Below, piece by piece: positions 1 to 7,665 of a stretch of DNA of 30,475 nt. The stretch is from JAFGGT01 sp036733165 (GTDB lineage: Archaea > Methanobacteriota_B > Thermococci > Methanofastidiosales > NM3): NCBI GenBank assembly GCA_036733165.1, contig DAINBB010000020.1, forward strand, positions 1 through 30,475, read 5' to 3'. Each line of letters starts with the position of its first letter. Position 1 is the first letter of the stretch. The position numbers were made by a program, and so were the translations under genes. The notes below the pieces were generated by a model. The model saw only the letters and a list, made by a program, of their open reading frames with translations, was not told the origin of the DNA and did not search any database.

Positions 1-814
1 CCTGCCCCCCTGTGGCTAAAAGCCCAATGAACTGAAAGGCCTTTCCGCCATAGTCATAAAGCTTTCCCAATGTTTCGAAGCTGAAGCTGTTTCCGGTGTC
101 GTACACTATCAGGGGCTCGGACTTCATATTCTCCTTGGCCGTTCCCTCGTTAGTCTGGACTGTCGTCCAAGTGAAGCATCCGGTCCTTGATGCATAGGTG
201 ATCTCCGAGTGTTCCAATTGCGGCACCTGGCAGCTGCCGTCGTCAAAAATCAGAACGGCTGAGAACTTCAGAAGCTCTGGAAACTCGTACATTTTGTCAA
301 TCCTTGGCGTGATGAGTGGGTCCGACTCACTTATTACGCCGATTATCCCTTCAGCGCTGCGGATGAAAGGCGGGAGGTACGTGTATGAGAAATGCTGCCC
401 GACCTCCACCACGGGGACGGCCATCCCCCTTAGCGGGATGTATTCGAACTCCCACACCTCGTGACCACCTATCACACTGCTTGTGGCGCTTATCCTTTCC
501 CACGTATACGCACCTGGTGGGACCAGTATCAGCTCGTGCCCCTGAGCAGGAACGGGGCATATGTCAACTATGATATGGACCACCTCGCCATATGGAAGGA
601 ATGTCCTTGGGTAGCCCAATAGGGGCACATAGTCGTTTGACAGCCTTACGGGATTGTTTGCATCGAGCTGCTCCTCCAAGCTATCGATGTTACTCACTTC
701 TATGGAGGATATTGTTATGTCTATATCATAAATCGTGTCATCACTGCTGATGGGACTTGCGCCCAGTAACAATAATACAAAGATTGAAAATGCAATAATA
801 TGTATTGATCGCAT
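1..814 (-). CDS. Secreted protein of unknown function (C-terminus beyond window)
   Basis: The minus strand is open from an ATG at 814 to the window edge, giving about 271 residues with no stop. The start MRSIHIIAFSIFVLLLLGAS is a clear signal peptide (short basic n-region, long hydrophobic core), followed by an acidic stretch, so the protein is exported. The rest is soluble, rich in beta-type residues, with few cysteines and no family motif that I recognise. The missing C-terminus could hold an anchor or catalytic domain. It lies at the edge of a region with two other exported proteins, which fits a cell-surface role, but that is only context. No clear Shine-Dalgarno precedes the ATG and no convincing TATA box was found at the leaderless distance. 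Codon use and the uninterrupted frame make a real gene very likely; the function is unknown. Confidence 0.75.
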   Translation of the reverse strand, partial: MRSIHIIAFSIFVLLLLGASPISSDDTIYDIDITISSIEVSNIDSLEEQLDANNPVRLSNDYVPLLGYPRTFLPYGEVVHIIVDICPVPAQGHELILVPPGAYTWERISATSSVIGGHEVWEFEYIPLRGMAVPVVEVGQHFSYTYLPPFIRSAEGIIGVISESDPLITPRIDKMYEFPELLKFSAVLIFDDGSCQVPQLEHSEITYASRTGCFTWTTVQTNEGTAKENMKSEPLIVYDTGNSFSFETLGKLYDYGGKAFQFIGLLATGGQ

Positions 815-1165
815 ATACCAACACTCAATAAAGTTACAATGAATGGTTTAACAAATTTATCCCGGAATGTATTTTAGAACAGGGACATCTAATTTAAAAC
901 AATATGATAGAAGTGACACAAGATATCATCAAAAAGCTTCGTTTCTTGTGGAAATAATCATTATTAGTAATTAGTGAACTCGATAAGTCGCAGACATCAA
1001 AATGATGTCAAAATTAAAATTTATTTTTCTTTTTTTCTTTTTTAATACCCTTTATCGGCACTTGATTGAACAACGCCATCCATGAACTGACTTAAATATA
1101 ATATAGCAAGGTTAACGATAATCTTAAAGACCTTCAATCGTATCTCATGCAAGGGGTGTGTCAAG
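815..1165. other. AT-rich intergenic region between divergent genes
   Basis: About 350 bases without a credible gene. It is strongly AT-rich and holds a pyrimidine run (about 1019-1042) and, further right, a TATA-like element for the flavoprotein gene. Short open frames here lack start signals and overlap known genes. No RNA gene or repeat was recognised. Confidence 0.6.
1091..1105 (+). promoter_or_regulatory. TATA-like promoter for the flavoprotein gene
   Basis: The AT-only stretch CTTAAATATAATATA lies about 65 nt before the TTG start at 1166. Transcription starting about 25 nt downstream would leave a leader of about 40 nt, enough to carry the Shine-Dalgarno-like AAGGGGTG at 1151-1158, which sits 7 nt from the TTG and supports that unusual start. 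Confidence 0.45.
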
Positions 1166-1708
1166 TTGAATGTTTTGGCAATTGTCGGAAGCCCAAGAAA
1201 GAGGGGTAACACCGACCTGCTTATAGAAAAGATACTGGAAGGTGCGAGATCCAAGAAAAACGATGTCCAGAAGATATCTCTCTACGACCTTGAGATAGGT
1301 CCATGTATCGACTGCCGCAGATGTCAAGGGAACGGACATGAATGCGTTATCAAGGACGACATGGAAAACATCTATCAAAGATTATCAGCGGCGGACGTCA
1401 TCATTCTGGGTACGCCGCTTTATTGGTATGGGCCAACGGCGCCAATGAAAGCGTTCATTGACAGATTGAGACCTTTCATCTCATCCAAGAAGTTGAATGG
1501 TAAAGAAGCGATCGTCGTCGTGCCTTCCGAGGAAGGCGCTGGGGCGTGCGGCCCGCTCACGGAGATGTTCAAACTTTCATTGGATTACCTAGGCGTGAAC
1601 CTTATGGACAGCTTGCTGGTGAAGGCTTACGAGAAGGGAGAGGTGATGGAATATCCCGATGCTTTGGAAATTGCCTTTGCACTGGGAAGTGGGATATCCA
1701 AACGATGA
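1166..1708 (+). CDS. Iron-sulfur flavoprotein / NAD(P)H-dependent FMN reductase family
   Basis: A 180-residue flavodoxin-fold protein. The N-terminal FMN phosphate loop is visible as GSPRKRGNT (residues 8-16), and LGTPLYWYGPTAPMKAFIDR further on is the family's second flavin-contacting loop. Cysteines 47, 50, 53 and 60 form C-x2-C-x2-C-x6-C, the compact spacing of archaeal iron-sulfur flavoproteins (Isf) that bind a 4Fe-4S cluster beside FMN. Members shuttle electrons from ferredoxin or reduce small oxidants; the substrate cannot be read here. The start is TTG at 1166: no ATG or GTG is in frame nearby, translation opens directly with the conserved beta strand, and a Shine-Dalgarno-like AAGGGGTG is well spaced. 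It is a single-gene unit. The DUF2202 gene downstream is convergent. Family assignment is confident; cluster binding is inferred from cysteine spacing. Confidence 0.88.
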   Translation: MNVLAIVGSPRKRGNTDLLIEKILEGARSKKNDVQKISLYDLEIGPCIDCRRCQGNGHECVIKDDMENIYQRLSAADVIILGTPLYWYGPTAPMKAFIDRLRPFISSKKLNGKEAIVVVPSEEGAGACGPLTEMFKLSLDYLGVNLMDSLLVKAYEKGEVMEYPDALEIAFALGSGISKR

Positions 1709-1807
1709 TAATCCTATATTTGAAATGTATATAGAATGATCGCTAGTTATAACGATAAGGCATAATCGAACATGCGATCATTAATGTACATCGAATCTCA
1801 CTGTTAC

Positions 1808-2506
1808 CTAGTTCTTCCTACCCATGTATCTGTTCGACTCCATGTCTGAACCGATAATGTCATCATATTCCTCCTGTGAGAGATAGGAAGGCTCATATTC
1901 CACCCCTTCATTCTCCAGGTTTGACACGAAGGAACGCAGATGATTGCGTGACCCCATCATGAGATTGTCGTATACCAAGATGATGTCGGCATTGTCCGCC
2001 TTTTCGATGTATGATGCGATATCCACCATGTCAATCTCCTCGATCATCGCGCCGACCATCAACGCATCGACAATCGATCCCGAGCCGGCTTCGACAAGGT
2101 CGGTGTAGAGCGCCTGCAAGGTCTCGTTTGTAAATGACCCTATCTCATCTATGAAGGGATCTTCAAGCCCGTAGCGCAAGATTAGAGTTTTCACGGCCGT
2201 GGTATGTGTCTCCTCAGATGCCGCTATATTGGCAAATATAGGTCTGCTCCAAAGGTCGTATAACGTAAGGTATACGTCCCGGGCGAGCTTTTCCTCCTCG
2301 CGCATGTAGAGGATCCCAGCAATCTCGTCCTCTGATAGCTCACTGGTCGGCAGTGATTCAATCTCCTCATCGATAAGGTCGACATCTATGTCCGAGTAAT
2401 CCTCTCCAGTGTTGTCCGTACCATTATCTGACGTTATGCAACCTGCTAAGAGTGCCACCAATAGCAATATGACCATAACGTGTGCATATTTCCTTATCTG
2501 TAACAT
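1808..2506 (-). CDS. DUF2202 ferritin-like lipoprotein
   Basis: The mature part matches the DUF2202 family of four-helix, ferritin-like proteins. The core has the helix with MREEEKLARDVY and the helix with EETHTTAV, giving the E...ExxH pattern expected of a di-metal site. The N-terminus is a lipoprotein signal: basic RKYAH, hydrophobic core, then the lipobox LAGC, so it is probably lipid-anchored outside the membrane. An acidic, Asp/Glu-rich linker joins lipobox and domain. The frame extends upstream to an ATG at 2545, but the ATG at 2506 gives a standard 22-residue signal and has an AT-rich TTTATC element about 30 nt upstream, so I prefer 232 residues. The activity of DUF2202 proteins is not established. 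Metal binding is a family-based inference. Confidence 0.85.
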   Translation of the reverse strand: MLQIRKYAHVMVILLLVALLAGCITSDNGTDNTGEDYSDIDVDLIDEEIESLPTSELSEDEIAGILYMREEEKLARDVYLTLYDLWSRPIFANIAASEETHTTAVKTLILRYGLEDPFIDEIGSFTNETLQALYTDLVEAGSGSIVDALMVGAMIEEIDMVDIASYIEKADNADIILVYDNLMMGSRNHLRSFVSNLENEGVEYEPSYLSQEEYDDIIGSDMESNRYMGRKN

Positions 2507-2561
2507 ATTACTGGTATTATTCTCATATGTGATAAACATTATCATTGGAAAGAATAGAGTT

Positions 2562-2702
2562 TCACAGCTTTTTTGGACTAAAAACAGTCGTAGCCATCAC
2601 TTCACCGATCAGTTCCAATACCTTGTTGAGCTCGCCGTTTGCATACACCGGAGTAGACAGCACCGATGCATTCGCCATGTGCTCCTGCACCCCGTCGAGC
2701 AT
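2562..2702 (-). pseudogene. Broken C-terminal tail fragment, paralogous to the 853-aa surface protein
   Basis: Read on the minus strand, this 46-codon stretch contains VQEHMANAS and YANGELNK, which closely match the extreme C-terminus of the secreted protein encoded at 4306-6867 (VQEHMANAS, YANGELNK). The DNA agrees over about 100 bases (2600-2702 against roughly 4330-4437), including 27 of 28 bases around 2664-2691. Immediately upstream in frame is a stop, and further upstream only a vestige of the parental TIWHC region remains (IFWHW). The end diverges: the parental GCGC terminus is replaced by an unrelated short tail. It has no signal peptide, promoter or ribosome binding site, so I read it as the decayed 3' end of a former paralog rather than a small gene. 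Confidence 0.72.
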
Positions 2703-2796
2703 CTAAACAATGACGCGGTCCCAATGCCAGAAGATATCCAGTTAACTTCCATCTTTCAGGTGTCTGTTTAGAAGCCCGCAGAAACATCAAGACCAA

Positions 2797-2805
2797 AATA
2801 TAATA
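2797..2805 (+). promoter_or_regulatory. TATA box for the first MFS gene
   Basis: AAATATAAT is centred about 28 nt before the ATG at 2829. No Shine-Dalgarno lies between them, so the transcript is probably leaderless. Confidence 0.5.
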
Positions 2806-2828
2806 ATCATTTAAGTGCATTCTTTACC

Positions 2829-3998
2829 ATGGATCCCAAAGAGGCCAAGAAAACAGTTAGAATTTTTGCTCTAGCTTCATTTTTGAATGATATGGGGTCT
2901 GATATGATATACCCCATCTGGCCGTTGTTTATAACATCTTTCCTGGGCGCACCGATGTCCGTTCTTGGACTCGTTGACGGATTGGGTGATGCCATTGTCT
3001 CGATCTCGCAGGCGGCCTCTGGTTACCTCTCTGACAGGATAAGGAAAAGAAAGGTCTTCATCTGGACAGGTTATCTTTTTGGGTCTTTGTCCCGGACAGG
3101 TTATGCCATATCCTCTAGCTGGCAGCACTTGATTCCGTTCAGGGCCCTGGACAGGATGGGAAAGATACGGGGTGCGCCAAGGGACGCCACCATCGCCGAC
3201 ATTTCCACAAAGGGGGATATGGGCAGGAACTTTGGTCTGCTCCGGGGCATGGACAACTTTGGTGCTGTATGTGGCATTGTTATCTGTATCCTGTTCTTTG
3301 AGCCATTAGGGTATAGAAACTTGTTCTTAGTGGCCGCGATACCATCGGCAATTGGTGCCTTGCTGATCTTCTCTTTGGTAAAGGAGAAAAAACCAACATG
3401 CGCAAGTATCTATAAAGGACTTTCTCTAAAGGACCTGGACAAGAACTTCAAGCTATTTCTTCTGCTAAGCTCTTTTTTCGCTTTAGGTTCCTTTAGTTAC
3501 TCATTTTTATTGATCTATGCAAAGCAATATGGTTTTCAGACCGCATTCATTCCCGCGCTGTACCTGGTGTTCACCGCTGTCGCTTCAATCTTGTCCATGC
3601 CGTTCGGAATACTCTCAGACAATATTGGCAGGAAATGGGTATTGGCACTCTCCTATGTCTTTTGGGGATTGGTGTGCTTGATCCTCATCCTTGTACAAAC
3701 GTATCTGGCAATTATTTTGGCATTCGCCATATATGGAATGCACAAAGGGGCCTTGGACACAGTCCAAAAGGCATTTGTTGCGGAACTTTGTCCTTTGGAA
3801 TACCGGGCCAGCAGCTTGGGCGGATTCCAGATGGTCATTGGCCTATGTGCCCTGCCCGCTTCTCTAATCGCAGGAATACTGTGGGACAAGGTTTGTATGT
3901 CTATGCCTTTTTATTTTTCATTGGTGTTGACGGTATCTTCTATATTAATGTTGGTATTTGTAAATGAACCTGCTTTTCTGTCCTCTTCCCAAAGATAA
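2829..3998 (+). CDS. MFS transporter (multidrug-efflux-like)
   Basis: A 389-residue integral membrane protein with about 12 hydrophobic segments in two halves. The loop after segment 2 has GYLSDRIRKRK, the classic MFS motif A, repeated in the second half as GILSDNIGRK. FLNDMGSDMIYPIWPLF at the N-terminus and DRMGKIRGAPRDA after segment 4 are typical of a drug/proton antiporter-like subgroup. Substrate unknown. The start ATG has a TATA box at the leaderless distance. Base composition is visibly more AT-rich than the coenzyme A and ATPase genes in this window, and the gene sits between two direct copies of a surface-protein tail (2562-2702 and about 4330-4437), which suggests it arrived or was moved by recombination. 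No transposase accompanies it. Confidence 0.85.
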   Translation: MDPKEAKKTVRIFALASFLNDMGSDMIYPIWPLFITSFLGAPMSVLGLVDGLGDAIVSISQAASGYLSDRIRKRKVFIWTGYLFGSLSRTGYAISSSWQHLIPFRALDRMGKIRGAPRDATIADISTKGDMGRNFGLLRGMDNFGAVCGIVICILFFEPLGYRNLFLVAAIPSAIGALLIFSLVKEKKPTCASIYKGLSLKDLDKNFKLFLLLSSFFALGSFSYSFLLIYAKQYGFQTAFIPALYLVFTAVASILSMPFGILSDNIGRKWVLALSYVFWGLVCLILILVQTYLAIILAFAIYGMHKGALDTVQKAFVAELCPLEYRASSLGGFQMVIGLCALPASLIAGILWDKVCMSMPFYFSLVLTVSSILMLVFVNEPAFLSSSQR

Positions 3999-4305
3999 CG
4001 CCTATCTGCCACTTTAAACATCAGCCAGCGGCAGATATATCTCCAAGATTACATTTTTAGACATATTTGAAAACGATCAGTATATTTTACAATCCATTTA
4101 TATTTCTCACTCTCTTGGATTTTGAGTTCATATTACAGACTTTTCAAAATTAATAAAAATAAGTAGGAAGTTCTTATGAAAAGGGAGAATTTGTTGTAAT
4201 ATATGGAGATTGGTATTATATGAAAAAGATAACAAAATGGCTTTCTGGACCGTGCCCATCTATAAAGGTCATTTTAAATGTCTTTATTTTGCAATCCTGA
4301 TCGAA
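3999..4305. other. AT-rich spacer between convergent genes
   Basis: About 300 bases between the 3' ends of the MFS gene and the beta-helix protein gene. It is very AT-rich, with several TATA-like stretches but no gene attached to them. I see no RNA gene, and no convincing hairpin with a T-run for either neighbour. Confidence 0.55.
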
Positions 4306-6867
4306 TCAGCATCCGCAGCCAAGCGCATCATTAATCTCTTTCATCAGGGCCAGGGCCTTGTTGAGTTCTCCGTTGGCATATATCGGATTGTAGAGCAACG
4401 ATGCATTTGCCATGTGCTCCTGCACCTCATCAAGCATCTCCTGCAGGTTTTCCGGGACCTCTTCCGGCAGGTTCTGCTGCAGGCAGTGCCATATCGTGTT
4501 CGCCTTCTCGAGCATCGTCGCGACTATGGGCTGCAGAACGGCGGGAGACCACAATGATCCTATCACATAATCCGCCGAGTCCGTTGCGGTGCAGGAGTTG
4601 CCGTCCGTGACTAATACGTTGACCGTTCCGCTGTTGCCCCAGGAGGGGCGCACGATGGTCTGGGTCAGGGATGTGGTTCCCGTTACTTCATAGGTTCCGT
4701 CGCCGTCAAGGTCCCAGTCGTACGTGTAGCTGCCGTCACCGCCGGCAGCTGCCGCAGTGAAGGTGGCTGTGCCCGTGTCGTAGTACCCCACCGAGAGCGA
4801 GATCGTGAGCTGTTCGTTGACAGCGTATGGCTCGGAGTCTGTAGCCGTGCAGGAGTTGCCATCAGTGACCCTTACCACTACGGTGCCTGTTGTCCCGAAG
4901 CCCGGATTGAGGGTGACCGATGCCCCTGTGCCATCATCGTATCCGCCGCCATCTATGTCCCACTCGTATGTGTAGTTGCCGTCACCGCCTGCGGCCGAGG
5001 CTGTTGCATCTATCGTGCCGTCACAGTGATTGATCGTGAAGGATGTGATGGAGACCGTGATCTGGTCGTTGACCGAATAGGGCTCCGAATCTGTTGCCGT
5101 GCATGAGTTGCCGTCCGTGACCCTCACCATGGCCGTGCCTGTTGCGCCGAATCCCGGATTGAGGGTGACCGATGCCCCTATGCCGTCGTCATATCCATCG
5201 CCATCGATGTCCCATTCGTATGTGTAACTGTCATCCCCCCCTGATGCCAAGGCGGTGGCGTCCATCGTGCCTGTGGAGTGATCGACATTAAAGGATGTTA
5301 TGGAGACTGTGAGCTCCGGACTGGTCCATGCTGAACTGTCGTCATCAGTGGCCGTGTATAGGTCATCATCAGTCACTTGAACGCTTATGGTGCCAGTATA
5401 GTCATAACCAACATTGAGAGTGGCTGACGCTCCCGTGCCGTCGTCATATCCATCGCCGTCGATGTCCCATTCGTATGTGTATGGAGGTATCCCATCAGCT
5501 GCCAATGCTGTGACATCAACAGTGCCGTCACAGTTCGCTGTCGCGGAAGTGATGGTCACTGATATTGGACTTACATATTCATATGCGCCCATATCGTGCC
5601 CCGAGCCCAAAGGTCGTGGATTGTCTTCGATGTCGTCGGTAACGTTTCCATAAAGGGGGTCGCTCGTATCTGTGCCAGTGTTCACACATGGAGAGGCGTA
5701 TGGAATACTGAAGTCCCCTCCAGCAGCATTGACAAACAGTGGGTCCTGATCGATGTTGCCCGTACCAAGATATCCACCACCTATATCGGAGAACGATACC
5801 ACAGAGGGTACAAGACCTTCTTCAAAGACATTGATCGCAATGTTGCCGTAGACAATGCAATTGGTGATGGTGGAAGGGCCAAGAGGACCGTCTGAATCTG
5901 TTGGAAATCCATCAAAGCTTATATCGATTGGAGATTCGTAAGTTACAATGTAAATTCCGCCCACGGATTGGGATATGTTGTTTGCGATCGTGCAATTCGA
6001 AACGGTAAGTTGGGAAAGGAGGCTAAAGATGCCACCCCCAGAACCCGTTGCAATATTCTGCGCCAGTATGCAATTGGTGATGGTGTCCGTGGAACCCTCG
6101 GACTCAATTGCCCCGCCATAATCGGCCCAATTGCCTAAAAAGATGCAATCCGTTATGAAAGAGATACAGGCATTTGTGCATATGGCGCCCCCAAGAGAGT
6201 ATGTGCCATTCTCTTGGAAAAGGCAATTTGATATTTGCGATGAGGAAGTGGCATCACAGATAGCGCCACCCCAGGAGTATGCAAAGTTCGATGTAAAGGT
6301 ACACTCATCGATATCAGGGGACGAGCCAATGCTGTATATTGCTCCTCCCGCGATCGAGGCGTCATTATCAATGAATGTGCAATTCGAGATCGTCGGGGAG
6401 GATAGTTCATTGTATATTGCCCCCCCATAGCCTGAGTTATTGAAGGTGAATGTGCAATTCGAGATCGTCGGGGAAGACAACTGGATATAAATGCCTGCGC
6501 AAGTAGTGAGAGAGAAACCATATTGTATCTTGAATCCGTCTATAAGACTTGTGTTGTCAGGCCCAAGGATCGACATTATCCTAAAATATCCAGATCCATC
6601 GATTATAGTCGTGTCTTGACCATCGCCCAACAGCGAAATGTTTTTCGCGATGTCGATGGTGGCGTTTATAACATATGTTCCTGATGCAACATGCACGGTC
6701 CCCCCGTCCGCGACAGCATCGATTCCATCCTGGATCGTGTTGAAATGGGTCTCATCAACAGGCCCGGAGATACTGACCCATACCTCCACGGGTGCTGCTG
6801 AGACGAACATTACAGAGAACAAGGAAAACAATAGCAACGCTATCGGGATAACACATATCTTTCGCAT
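4306..6867 (-). CDS. Large secreted beta-helix / PKD-like repeat surface protein
   Basis: An 853-residue exported protein. Domains in order: signal peptide (about 1-25); a right-handed beta-helix announced by IQDGIDAVADGGTVHV and built of repeats such as TISNCTF and GGAIY (about 40-330); a closing MGAYEY segment typical of such helices (about 430); four PKD/SprB-like beta-sandwich repeats of about 84 residues (about 437-770), the first three with an acidic D-x-D-x-D-G calcium-type loop (DIDGDGYDDG) and the last with DLDGDG; and a helical C-terminal domain of about 80 residues ending in CGC. No transmembrane segment or sortase signal is visible at the C-terminus. A likely role is adhesion or polysaccharide binding; catalytic residues were not identified. 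The frame also allows a GTG at 6879, but the ATG at 6867 starts the signal peptide and has a TATA element about 30 nt upstream. Confidence 0.85.
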   Translation of the reverse strand: MRKICVIPIALLLFSLFSVMFVSAAPVEVWVSISGPVDETHFNTIQDGIDAVADGGTVHVASGTYVINATIDIAKNISLLGDGQDTTIIDGSGYFRIMSILGPDNTSLIDGFKIQYGFSLTTCAGIYIQLSSPTISNCTFTFNNSGYGGAIYNELSSPTISNCTFIDNDASIAGGAIYSIGSSPDIDECTFTSNFAYSWGGAICDATSSSQISNCLFQENGTYSLGGAICTNACISFITDCIFLGNWADYGGAIESEGSTDTITNCILAQNIATGSGGGIFSLLSQLTVSNCTIANNISQSVGGIYIVTYESPIDISFDGFPTDSDGPLGPSTITNCIVYGNIAINVFEEGLVPSVVSFSDIGGGYLGTGNIDQDPLFVNAAGGDFSIPYASPCVNTGTDTSDPLYGNVTDDIEDNPRPLGSGHDMGAYEYVSPISVTITSATANCDGTVDVTALAADGIPPYTYEWDIDGDGYDDGTGASATLNVGYDYTGTISVQVTDDDLYTATDDDSSAWTSPELTVSITSFNVDHSTGTMDATALASGGDDSYTYEWDIDGDGYDDGIGASVTLNPGFGATGTAMVRVTDGNSCTATDSEPYSVNDQITVSITSFTINHCDGTIDATASAAGGDGNYTYEWDIDGGGYDDGTGASVTLNPGFGTTGTVVVRVTDGNSCTATDSEPYAVNEQLTISLSVGYYDTGTATFTAAAAGGDGSYTYDWDLDGDGTYEVTGTTSLTQTIVRPSWGNSGTVNVLVTDGNSCTATDSADYVIGSLWSPAVLQPIVATMLEKANTIWHCLQQNLPEEVPENLQEMLDEVQEHMANASLLYNPIYANGELNKALALMKEINDALGCGC
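4558..5571 (-). repeat. Four tandem PKD-like repeats inside the surface protein
   Basis: Four consecutive units of about 250 bases each encode YTYEWDIDGDGYDDG-like and RVTDGNSCTATDSEPY-like segments. The two central units are close at DNA level (around 4850-5000 and 5090-5240), which indicates recent internal duplication. The outer units are more diverged. Confidence 0.75.
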
Positions 6868-6886
6868 AAAGATTACCACAATATAG

Positions 6887-6903
6887 TATCTATAGATATA
6901 AAA
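6887..6903 (-). promoter_or_regulatory. TATA box with 12-bp palindrome before the surface protein gene
   Basis: On the minus strand TTTTATATCTATAG lies about 30 nt before the ATG at 6867, and no Shine-Dalgarno follows. Overlapping it is the perfect palindrome TATCTATAGATA (6887-6898), which could bind a dimeric regulator or be chance in AT-rich DNA. Confidence 0.45.
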
Positions 6904-7039
6904 CAGGGGGCATATAAAAAATTACTCATAGATTCATGAACATGGTCCGTGGGAACAACATATCGTCCATGATGATGGTGTTTATCGACAAAAGGGCAAC
7001 TGCAGGATGAAACGGACCGCAACTGTAATATCTTATCAT

Positions 7040-7093
7040 GAAAAATGTAAAAGAAAGCCAGGATGGGCCCATTGTCCTATGGGCCCGCATCCT
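7040..7093 (-). terminator. Hairpin plus T-rich terminator for the coenzyme A operon
   Basis: Downstream of the S-component stop, AGGATGGGCCCA (7060-7071) and TGGGCCCGCATCCT (7080-7093) form a GC-rich stem with a 2-nt bulge and an 8-nt loop. On the minus strand it is followed by a T-rich run (CTTTCTTTTACATTTTT), as expected for archaeal termination. Confidence 0.6.
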
Positions 7094-7111
7094 AAGCATT
7101 GAGATAAAAGA

Positions 7112-7648
7112 CTAGTTGGACTGTACCACCACATCGTCGCCAAGCTTGAGGCCCAACCACTCCCTTGCCTTTCCACTAAGGCTCCTTACCAAGATCACCG
7201 AAACCGTGGCATTGGCTATTATGGACAACGTCACTGCGGGAAATATAGCTATCCAGGTCTTGGAGAACAACATTATGTTCCCATTGACAAATATTGACAC
7301 TGACAGCGCTATCAGGCTGGATGTGAACACATACCTGGAGAGTTGTCCTATGACCAACGCCCTCTCTGCCTTCATGAACTTCATCATATGGAACGTGAAC
7401 ACTGCCATCATGGCATCGCCTATCCCTGCCGCAAGCTCTATATGGGGCTGCCCTGTCCATAGGGAAGCACCCACACCTTTGATCAATCCTGTCAGGAAAG
7501 ATATCCCAGGAGTGAACATGACCGCCGATATTGAAACGGGGGTGGAACCAAGATTCGGATTGCCAAAGTGCATCGGCACCTTTATCATGGTCATCAACAA
7601 CGCGAGCGCACCAAATATCCCCGCCGTAGCTATTGTCTTCGTATTCAT
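7112..7648 (-). CDS. ECF transporter S component-like membrane protein (CoA operon copy)
   Basis: A 178-residue, highly hydrophobic protein with five to six membrane segments and the glycine-rich look of energy-coupling-factor substrate-binding (S) proteins. Conserved stretches include VPMHFGNPNLG, PVSISAVMFTPG and AAGIGDAMMAVF. It is the last gene of the operon pantoate kinase - phosphopantoate ligase - this gene, 17 nt after the ligase stop. ATG at 7648 is preferred over the in-frame GTG at 7657 because that GTG lies within a strong Shine-Dalgarno (AAGGTGAT, 7653-7660). A paralog, roughly half identical by eye, is at 11587-12138. No ECF ATPase or T component is in the window, so it would have to share modules encoded elsewhere. 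The pathway context suggests uptake of pantoate or another CoA precursor; this is inference. Confidence 0.75.
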   Translation of the reverse strand: MNTKTIATAGIFGALALLMTMIKVPMHFGNPNLGSTPVSISAVMFTPGISFLTGLIKGVGASLWTGQPHIELAAGIGDAMMAVFTFHMMKFMKAERALVIGQLSRYVFTSSLIALSVSIFVNGNIMLFSKTWIAIFPAVTLSIIANATVSVILVRSLSGKAREWLGLKLGDDVVVQSN

Positions 7649-7652
7649 ATTA

Positions 7653-7660
7653 ATCACCTT
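7653..7660 (-). promoter_or_regulatory. Shine-Dalgarno that fixes the S-component start
   Basis: AAGGTGAT on the minus strand is a near-complete match to the archaeal anti-Shine-Dalgarno and lies 4 nt before the ATG at 7648. It rules against the in-frame GTG at 7657, which is part of the site itself. Confidence 0.65.
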
Positions 7661-7665
7661 TAAAT

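Noticed and set aside
1019..1042. Poly-T terminator on the plus strand
   Set aside because: No plus-strand gene lies upstream of it; it is more likely part of an AT-rich promoter region.
2562..4437. Composite transposon or insertion sequence around the MFS gene
   Set aside because: The flanking copies are parts of a protein-coding tail; no transposase, terminal inverted repeats or target duplication is visible.
4558..5571. CRISPR-like repeat array
   Set aside because: The repeats are about 250 bases long, in frame, and encode PKD-like domains. No CRISPR array was seen anywhere in the window.
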